From Zychaea mexicana (taxonomy: Eukaryota; Mucoromycota; Mucoromycetes; Mucorales; Lichtheimiaceae), in contig NW_026516862.1 in the NCBI RefSeq assembly GCF_025766255.1, forward strand, positions 1 through 55,779: a stretch of 55,779 nt of DNA, in the 5' to 3' direction. Position numbers and translations under genes: made by a program. The stretch's first letter is position 1, and each line of letters starts with the position of its first letter. Under the pieces are notes generated by a model, which had not been told where the DNA came from, made no database searches, and saw only the letters and a list, made by a program, of their open reading frames with translations. Below, piece after piece: positions 47,819 through 55,779 of the stretch.

Positions 47819-49764
47819 CTATTTAAACTGATCTTCAGTAACACCTTTGCCCATGGCGGCTGTTGCTGCAACACCGCCAGTGACGACCTTCATCAACTCA
47901 TCAACATAGTTGGCACCCGACCATTTCTGATGTTGAAGAACGTCAATGCTGTTCTCACGTTCCTTGCGCTGCACATTGGAGACATAGCCGTACATGCCCT
48001 GCTCCTTGAAAGCCTTGGCAAATGTACCTATCACAATGTCAAACAGAAATAGGGGTCAATACAAGGCCCAGTTAAACCCCCTTATATACTTTTCTTCCAG
48101 AATTGTACCTGTTGCTAATGCATTGGCATGCAAACCACCCAAGGTGATGAATTGCCAAACGAATCCGAGGCGGCCGAGCTTTTGAACGAAGGATCCCATA
48201 TCCTTATCGTTCATCCCAGCGGCATCCCAGTTGAATGATGGAGACAAGTTATAACATAACAAAGATTCCGGAGAGACGCTCAAAACGCCACGGGCGAACT
48301 CTTCGGCCTGTTCCAAAACCGGCTTCTTGGTCTCCATCCACAGCATATCGGCATACTCGCTGAAGGCAATGGAACGAGAAATAGCAGCATCAGTTCCTCC
48401 CTCGTAGCGATAGTGGCCTTCACGTACACGAGGCAAGTCCCAATTCCAAAATATGTCGACGCCATACGATTTGGCGATATCACGCGCTTCGGTGTTGCTC
48501 TTGAACTTGATGTTTTTGAGAAACTCGTCGACCTTGTTGGTCTTGCCAGTGCGGCGCAATTCATCCGCAACAGCTGTGCCGTAGCGCTTCAATCCAGCCT
48601 TGCTAATCCAATCGTCTTCAATTTGTTGCAAAGCAGCACCGTTCTTGCCTGCCTTTTCAGCGTCTGTCATAACGAGAGCCAATGGCTGCATATGGGGATT
48701 GGTGGCACCAACGACGAACTCGTGATCGCGACTGTCAACGTTGCTACTGATCAACGTAGCGGCTTCAGCGTCCGTGCGTGCAACAACAATATTTTCGACG
48801 CCCATGATATCGTATTGTACGCGGATCGCAACCAAACGATTGATGTGTTCGCTTACAGGAACAAGAACTTTGCCAGCCATGTGTCCGCACTTTTTGGTAG
48901 CAGGTGATTGATCCTCGACTATATAAGCATTATAACCAGATGAGCTAAACTGTTGCTTAAAATTCAATCCCTCTCTTCCTCCTCTCCTTTTTTTTCTTAT
49001 CCTACAAATTTACTTACCGTGGATGCCGGCAGCACCGCGCTCGACAAACATCTTTGCCAACTTCATGACTGCAGTAATACCACCGTGACCCGTATCGGCA
49101 TCAGCGATCATAGGACGCAGGTAATCGATCTTGGGCGTTTTGGCACGTTCCTCAGGGGTCATGGAAAGACGTGCTTCACGCTGCTTGCGGTCATGGAAAA
49201 GCTGAGCAAAGAACAAATGTTCAACCTTGTTGGGGACAGTATCCATGGGGTAGTCAGCAAGATCCGGGCCAGGTTCGTTGCTAGTTGATGCCGTTGAAGA
49301 GCACTGCCAGCCGCTCACGTAGCTGGTAATATCGTTTTGAAAATGAGTACACTGGTGGAACGATTTTTGGCAGACATATTGGCAATGATGAATAAGGACT
49401 TACACAGTGTCTAAATGAGGAGCCATTTGGGTGACTTGGACGGGATCAAGAGCACCAAACGTGTGGCTGGTGTTACCAGTTCGCTTGTTGTGTTGAAGGA
49501 TATCCCAGAGCTTTTTACCTTGTCCATTGGATCGGTATTCAGTGGGAATGGTACCACGCTTGGATACAATTTGTTCAGCAGTGTAGGGACGCTTGACCAG
49601 TTTGAAACGAGGCGAGGTCCACCATTGCTTGACTTGTTCGACCTTTTCATTGTAGATAGGATGTTAGAAACCGTACTGACTGAACTTGGAAAGCAAAAGC
49701 TACATATCATGTCAACACAGACCTCTTGGCGAAATTCGGTTTCTTCTTGATCATAGAATGCCAT
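47819..49764 (-). CDS. ICL1: Isocitrate lyase
   Basis: Exons 49723-49764, 49404-49642, 49018-49322, 48109-48918 and 47819-48027 give 534 residues in frame. It cleaves isocitrate to glyoxylate and succinate in the glyoxylate cycle, needed for growth on acetate and fatty acids. Visible motifs: [20 protein letters not shown], the substrate-binding [18 protein letters not shown] (Mg2+), the VEDQSP block, the catalytic-loop [18 protein letters not shown], and YNLSPSFNW. The length includes the eukaryotic central insertion absent from short bacterial forms. The C-terminus (TEDQFK) is not a clear PTS1, so peroxisomal versus cytosolic location is open. Genes of this type are usually glucose-repressed and acetate-induced; a TATA box lies 113 bp upstream. 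Confidence 0.97.
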
Positions 49765-51724
49765 GACGATAGATGAAAACTTTTGGGGTGAAGGATTACT
49801 GTACTTTTGGTATGGAAAGAGAAGGTGTTGTGAAAGATGTATGGATCAGCTCTTGGATGAAAAAGAGAGCTACATGTATTTATAACTTTTTCTTAGGGGA
49901 GACCAGGGAATGCCTCTGCTGCTAGCACAGTGATGATAATGATGAGCGGCACGCTTCATATTGGGTGGCGGAACACGGAGGGGGGAAAGCAAGGAGAAAG
50001 CAGTACTCTGCATAAATAGATGCAGGCAAGCATAACGTATAGGCATGGTGCTGCTTGTAGCCCCTGAGTGGGCCAAACAAAGAAGGGTTATCATCTGCGT
50101 GTGCTTCTATTAGTTGGCGCTTTTCATTTCTGTTGATAACCCCTTTTTTGAATATCAACGCTCCTGGACTTGCTTGTGAAGAATCGAAGGAAGTGTAGAG
50201 CGAATACAGCGAGCAATGATGCTAGTCTATGCAAAAAAATAAAAAATGACTTATTCCGCAAGCATGTAGACATTACTGCTGAAGTATTTCTTCCGCATGC
50301 AGTATGAAAAAGCATACGAAATCTATCCTGGTGACATAAATATCGGTTGTAGGAATTTTGGAACGTTTTAAGTACATCGTGTACCCCCCTTGATGATCAT
50401 CGGTGTTAATTGCTCTTTCGGTGGCGGAAGCATGCAACTTGGTCGTCTGATGTTTTTTGAAGAAAAAATAGGGGGTGGGAAGTAGCAGAATACATGATGA
50501 TAATAGTCAATGAAGAACACGCTTTCGGTAAAAGGAGGACTGGATTTCGGTACTTATCGACACAGTGTACCACTTCATTGCTATCATATATTGTAAGCCG
50601 GGTAAAGGCACATACTAGGACATGATCTTATTAAGTTGGGCCAATGTGCACGCTTTCACTATAATTTCTATCTTCAGCCGCAATTGTCCTGTCGAAAATA
50701 CAGTAAGACATACTTGGGCCGTACTTTCATATGAGCTGAACTGGTCGATCCTCGTTCAAGAGCAATTTAAAGTGCTATCAGGGAGACATATAGGCGTTAT
50801 AGAAACCAACACTGGTGTACAAATAGCCCGTATGTTATGTAATTGCAGTGCTATACTCATGACACTTTTATTTGAAAAAGGGCTTTGTCAACGATCTGCA
50901 ATATAACAATCATTTGACAAGACAGTTGGTGATGTCTTTTGGCGTCTGTTTTTAAATGCTCTAGACCAAAGATTAGCGGCTTTATATCTAGAAAAAAGAA
51001 TACGGACAGCACGCACGTCTGTCACTAATTATATGGTTTTGCTGAAAGCATCTGTGAGTGACGAAAAGGAGCGTGTGTTAAATTTAAAGTTTGTCAATAC
51101 TGCATAAAAGAGAACATTCTACCGCTTGAATGGCAAGTGCGGGATCTAGTCCACAGATTCTCTTGGCACACTCAACATATAGTTTTTTCCGGAAGAAGCG
51201 TGGGACAAGGAGGGGCAGCGTGGACTGAGGAACAGTATCACTATAGTGTTAAAGTTACATGACAATGTTTGCAAAGGCGACACGTACACGCAATATAGTG
51301 ATGCATATCCTTCCATGAGTAATTAGGTGATATCACACACAGTTACTGCGAGCACAGTTAATGTTTCCAATTTTTGCGTGAAGATTTGACGTTTTCCTTT
51401 AAGTTGAGCAGATCAGTGAGGAAGCGTACCATTCGAATCGCAAGATATTAGTTTATTAGCTTAAACTCAGGAATACCACAGACGCAACAATGTGTTTGTC
51501 AACAAGTCTGATATCAGAGAACGAGGAAAGGGGATAATGGATGAGGCGAGTACATTGGGAATGGTTGACGGATCCTTTTTTGTACACTAGCACCAAAAAA
51601 GCCTTTGGACTTTTCCTAAATTCCGCAAAAGCACTTTTCTGCTCGTTTGCTAAGACATTACTTTAACAGAATAATAATAATGATGGTCGTATATGATGTG
51701 CATATTATGAAAAGTAATACTTAT
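49765..51724. other. Intergenic 2 kb upstream of isocitrate lyase
   Basis: Contains the ICL1 promoter, with a TATA box at 49877-49884 (minus). Further up I see no gene; a 94-codon open frame at 50622-50906 (plus) lacks any motif. The right end borders the Tc1 relic. Confidence 0.5.
49877..49884 (-). promoter_or_regulatory. Probable TATA box of isocitrate lyase
   Basis: TATAAATA on the minus strand, 113 nt upstream of the ICL1 ATG, inside GTTATAAATACATG. The location suits a strongly inducible fungal promoter. Confidence 0.55.
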
Positions 51725-52740
51725 TTAATCTCCTCGAGCTATCATCACAGCTTTTAATCGGTTCGGCGTACCCTCTTCAACGTGTTCTGCTACTTCGACT
51801 GAGAGCTTGCTCCGTTCTTCTTGTAGAGCTCTTCTGTATCTTTGATGGGCGTTTTGTGTTTCTTTATGGATTTTCCCACTCACTAAGGTGTGCGATCGGG
51901 TTTAGATTGGAGCTTTGAGGCGTTTGACATCGTCCTTTCATGTACAAAGTAGTGTAGCTACCTGTACGGCAACTAGCCCCATGTTCTTAAAAAATAAACT
52001 CGTACTCTGTTTATCTGGAGACTTTTTTGAGGTATGGAAGGAAATGGTGGGACGGACAGTTGACATACACGTTTTGGTCGACATTGCCACTCATAACAAC
52101 AAGTAGTCCCAAGCCTACTTTCCAAAAGCAGATTCAGACCATGTCGGATTCCTTTCTAAACTTTTGCGTTTTAGGGATATGTCTATCCAGGAAGCGTTCC
52201 CCATTCAACCACATGGAATCGTGGCTCGTCGGACCAAATCCATTGCTCCACTGATCTAGTGTCTGATCCTTGTATTTTCACGAGTCCATAATAGCTGCTT
52301 GGTCTTTTGCACTTTGCTAAGTGCTGGTTTACGAAACGAAAATCGTAGGTGGAAGCTGCCCTTTTTCAAGTACTTGATCATTGTGTCCCGAGAAATTTTC
52401 AAGCCTGCATTTGCAATTTAGCCTGGTGGAACCGGTAAGGCAAATGATGGAGTCACGGTGTACACTACGGTATAAAGTGTTTATGTCCCTCTTCGAGGTC
52501 TTGAGTGGTTGTCCACTTCTTGATTTGTTTGCCACAGAGTCTGTTTCTTCCGGTTGTTGATAATGTTGCAAACAGTGCTGCGGGTCTTCCTATCTTTTTG
52601 AACTGGGGCGCTTTTTTATTCCCCTTACAGAGCCCAATGATTGTGTGCTCGATGCTTTCCGGAAATTCTTTAAGTCGTTCGTGAGAGGCAATGGCATTAT
52701 TGATCATGCTGTTAAAGACACTTTGGAGGAAAGAGGAGAA
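51725..52740 (-). pseudogene. Degenerate Tc1/mariner-family transposase
   Basis: The minus strand carries Tc1-type pieces in the right order but split by frameshifts and stops: an N-terminal helix-turn-helix-like region with HTIIGLCKGNKKA and GRP near 52590-52670; the first catalytic Asp block WIWSDEPRF at 52215-52242; GNVDQNVYVN at about 52060-52100; the second Asp block degraded to EHGASCRTGSYTT at about 51955-51990, right after a stop; SSNLNPIAHL, the relic of the SPDLNPIE block, near 51885-51915; and an ending ...MIARGD with stop at 51725. The element is not functional. I did not identify terminal inverted repeats. It lies 0.7 kb left of the KDZ gene. Confidence 0.85.
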
Positions 52741-53426
52741 GGATATGAAAAGCATCCAAAGGTAATGTATATGCACTGTGTTATTTTTGGTATAGAAAGA
52801 ATTCTAAGACTTTCTGGGTGGCAGTGTAGAACGTAAAAAGCGAACAATGAATCTCAAGCAAGCATTTTTGCAAAATATAGAAGGTATCCGCAACGGGCCT
52901 AGTATATGTCGAGGTCGGCAAATAAACAGCGACAGGATCCAGAGAGGAGAACCCTGCCATGTGAGCCAAAAATAGCGGATACAGCGAAATACACACAGAA
53001 CTCTACCTCAGGGATATCTAGAAAAACGCTCAAACTATAGTGGGATTCTCAAACAGGGTCTTGATATAGTCGAACAAAATAAACAAAGCGAAAAAAATGT
53101 AGAATGCGCTCGTGTCAAATCACTAAGAGCACTTGCAGCGGTGCTTGTAAATGGTCTGTTAACTTTATTTTACAATTTCTTTTACCAGTCTGTTCTCACG
53201 ACGGTTCTTGTAAATCCAGCTGTTAAATAGAGATCCTAGTAATACTCCGGCCCCTGTCGCTAGTGTCGTTTTATAACTTGCGGTTTCTAGACTATTTGGT
53301 CTAACCGCAAGAACCGCAAAAACCGCAAACTGCGGTAATTGAATCGTGTGACCCAGACTTTGATATGTAGCAGTATTAACTCCCATAATACATGACTTCC
53401 CCTCCTTCTCCGTAGTTCCAATAAAC
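52741..53426. other. Spacer between the Tc1 relic and the KDZ gene
   Basis: Probably holds the left end of the KDZ element. It contains the AACCGCA repeat cluster listed separately and a short inverted pair (AGCAC ... GTGCT, about 53128-53145). A 126-codon minus frame at 53165-53545 runs antisense through it and through the KDZ start; I regard it as spurious. Confidence 0.45.
53277..53336. repeat. AACCGCA 9-mer tandem/inverted repeat cluster
   Basis: Three head-to-tail 9-mers, AACCGCAAG, AACCGCAAA, AACCGCAAA (53303-53329), are flanked by inverted copies: CTTGCGGTT at 53277-53285, a perfect 9-bp partner of the first unit with a 17-nt loop, and TGCGGT at 53331-53336. Such motif clusters near element ends are typical subterminal transposase-binding sites. 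It lies 91 bp before the KDZ ATG. Confidence 0.85.
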
Positions 53427-55779
53427 ATGCCTCCCAAACGTGCACGAGGATTTGGCAACAAACGCGTCTCATCTTTTGCAAGTCTTAAGAGCAACGGAGC
53501 GAGAAAAGTAATCAGGATCACGCAGCCTTTGGATCTTGGAGGCACTTTGAGTGTCCCACCTGTAGTTCAGCCAGCGTCCAAGCGATCGCCCATGCGCGAT
53601 GAGAACACAAATTCTTCGAACAAGAGAAGAAAAGCTGACAATCGTGCTCAAAGCTGGGCAAACATTCTACCTTCCCTTCTTACAGCTTATAAGCAAGGTT
53701 ATGGTATTGAGGAGCCTGCACCTCAGGCGCTGGTTCCCATTGACGATCCTCTGCTTTGCCATTGTCCTGAAAGCAAGCGAAAGGAAAAGACTGTTACTTG
53801 TATTTACAAGTGCGGTGCGTATAAAAGGAAATCATATCTTTGAAACAAAGGAAGAATATGTTACTGATGTTAACATGTATGCTTCAGGTATCCGTACTGC
53901 CACAGTTAAATATTGCAGCGAGTGCCCAGATCATTCGTTGCCGTTGGTATTGATGCGCCGCCACCTGTTTCCCATGACACCATCAGGGCCGAATCACGCT
54001 GTTCATATCGAGCAAATGCGCAGTTTTCATAACCTGCACTACATTTGCAGTGTTTCGGTCCATTCCATTGCAAGTTGGGCCCAAGCAGAGTATCATCAAA
54101 AGGTATTTTTTCCGGTGAAAGCGTTATTGGACAAGTGTCACTTATAGTTGATTATTCATGTAGCTTCCGATTGCTGCTAGCTTCAAGCAACGTCTTAGTG
54201 AAGCACTTCCAATGTATGGAAGGTTAATGCTTAACTTGGAAAAGGAGCTTAGAGACGATTGCGATCTTGAGAGGGCTTGTCCAGCATGCAAATACAAGGT
54301 AAACTTTTGCACGATTAGTGTTAGCATATAATTACTTTCATATACTGAGCTGATGACCTGATATTTCTGCTAGTCCGGGTCCAAGATTGTTGCTGCAGAT
54401 GGCAACATGCAACTACGCAGATTCAAAAAAGCACAGGATCCGAAAGACGTGGTATTTGCTGGCCAAGAAGAAGTAGATTGGTATTGGGTGAAAAATCGCC
54501 AAGTTGTCCCGTATGGTGGATCAGTAAGTCTAAACGATTTGAGCGATAAAAATTGCAATTGTATGCAGCTGAAATACTAAAAATTCATGTATTCAGGCAA
54601 CTGATGGATGCAGTACTTGGCAAGCTCTTGAAAAGGGACGTGGCCGGATGGACCATCTTGATCAGAATGGTGCATTCGCATGCACTTGTGGTCACGGTCT
54701 TCCTTTGGCCATGATCGACATAACAACAGCCGGTGAACAGTGAGTATGATGATACGATGATGTCAAGATTATCGAAAGACTGATTCTCTTATCTATAAAT
54801 CACTAGGTTCACCTATGTTCTCAGCTGTTTAAAAAAAGTATCTGAGATGCCATTGTATGGATCAGACATCCGCATCATGTACGATGTTGGCTGTAAAATT
54901 CGCAAGGCCCTGCAGGTGAGTTTTGTTGGACTCTTTTCATTAAGTTTAAACATCGATAAACTTGTGTATTGGTTAATTAGGAAACGGAATGCTTGGACAG
55001 TATAAAGGATGTACCTATTGCGGTCGGCATTTTCCATATCACTGGTCATTCGCCAGAATGCCAGATCCACTTTCATCCTCGCCTCAAAGAGGGGTGGGGA
55101 ATACAGGATGGGGAGCATCTCGAGCGGCTTTGGTCCTTCCTCAACGGATTTGTGGCCATGACACGTAACATGTCGTCTCTCAACAGACGGCTTACTCTGA
55201 CTATTGCTCTTGACTTCTTTACCGAGCAGCGAATAGACAACCTTGGTACCGAGTCTCTCATGATCATTTTTAAAAACTGCGTTGCTCTTTGCTAATAATG
55301 AACTTACTACTAGGTGTGAACCTCCGACGTAGGTTCGAACGCGCGGTGGAACTCAAAGCTGACGCTTTGGAAGCACTAAGGAACGCCGGTATTGAAGAGA
55401 ATGATAACATTTCCATTGCCTTAATGGCAATGAAATGGCAGGACCATTTGGATGAGACGGTTCAGAGAGAAACAAGCAATACAGGACGAGGTGGAAGGTT
55501 TGGCGTCTCTAGCAGAGCCATAGAGAACTTGCGTCTTGCCATCGCCATTTACGATTTAATCGAACAGGCATTCAAACAACAGGGCAATGGTAATTAGCTA
55601 TCAAGGATGTCTTAATGGGGTTAATGACTAATTTGCATTATGCCATTATTTTCTAGGTCACAATCGTACGCAAAACCTTGCAGCGCAAAGAAAAGCCGCT
55701 CGTAAGCAGGTTGATATCAAATTTGACCAGTATATCGAGAAATTAACAAGAGCTCCAATTTTTGGTAAGTTTATCAGAA
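53427..55779 (+). CDS. KDZ (Kyakuja-Dileera-Zisupton) family transposase, 3' end beyond window
   Basis: Nine exons are readable: 53427-53814, 53888-54102, 54164-54298, 54374-54523, 54597-54739, 54807-54915, 54981-55245, 55314-55589 and 55657-55764, all in phase with no stop, giving about 596 residues before a GT donor at 55765. The N-terminus is basic (MPPKRARGFGNKR). A Cys-cluster of the type associated with KDZ follows (CHC, CIYKC, KYCSEC). The RNase H-fold core shows the expected acidic positions: AADGNMQLRR (exon 4), IMYDVGCKIR (exon 6) and WGIQDGEHLERLWSFLNG (exon 7), with FHITGHSPECQIHFHPRL between. Downstream is helical and rich in Arg/Glu. KDZ proteins move DNA transposons and in some fungi lie beside TET/JBP genes; no such gene is visible here. 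Confidence 0.9.

Noticed and set aside
53165..53545. 126-codon open frame on the minus strand across the KDZ start
   Set aside because: Its central part is just the translation of the AACCGCA repeats, and it is antisense to KDZ exon 1.
55246..55313. Stop codon at 55293 in KDZ exon 7 suggesting a dead gene
   Set aside because: A GT donor at 55246 and an acceptor ending at 55313 remove the stop and restore the frame (NLG|VNLRRRF), with a CTTACTAC branch-like site.

Overview
The window is eukaryotic nuclear DNA from a filamentous fungus, most likely an early-diverging one (Mucoromycota, probably Mucorales). Genes carry many short spliceosomal introns of about 55-110 nt with GT..AG ends and frequent CTAAC/CTGAC branch sites. 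Intergenic DNA is AT-rich, and the gene set is fungal: Sfh5, Rch1, Dcd1, INO80 and isocitrate lyase. The presence of RapGAP, STK32-type kinase, MARCH5-like and GCLM genes plus a KDZ transposon fits Mucoromycota better than Ascomycota. This placement is inference from content, not from a database search.

Layout, left to right: SFH5 (5' truncated, +); a Fus1-like TM-SH3 protein (-); mitochondrial ribosomal protein uL4m (-); an Rch1/SLC10A7-type transporter (-); a 4.5 kb gap; a 651-aa polytopic glycoprotein of unknown function (+); a cytosolic GH15 trehalase/glucoamylase-like hydrolase (+); a 239-aa two-TM protein (+); a 4.1 kb gap with probable non-LTR retrotransposon remnants; a RapGAP (+); an STK32/YANK-type kinase (-); dCMP deaminase (+); a MARCH5-like RING-CH E3 ligase (+); a 20-exon INO80 ATPase (-); glutamate-cysteine ligase modifier subunit (+); one orphan Rac/Rho GTPase exon (-); isocitrate lyase (-); a dead Tc1/mariner transposase (-); and at the right edge an apparently open KDZ transposase gene (+), cut by the window end.

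The genes are housekeeping and signalling genes, each with its own promoter; I see no metabolic cluster. Splice sites were placed by hand, and for every complete model the exon lengths sum to a multiple of three, which supports the frames. The kinase/dCMP deaminase and INO80/GCLM pairs are divergent and share 1.4-1.6 kb upstream regions. SFH5 and the SH3 gene, RapGAP and the kinase, and the MARCH5-like gene and INO80 are convergent.

The parts most worth a second look are the KDZ transposase with a 9-bp tandem/inverted repeat cluster just upstream, a 14-nt microexon carrying a zinc ligand of dCMP deaminase, two apparent GC-AG introns, the orphan Rac exon, and the two unrecognised membrane proteins.
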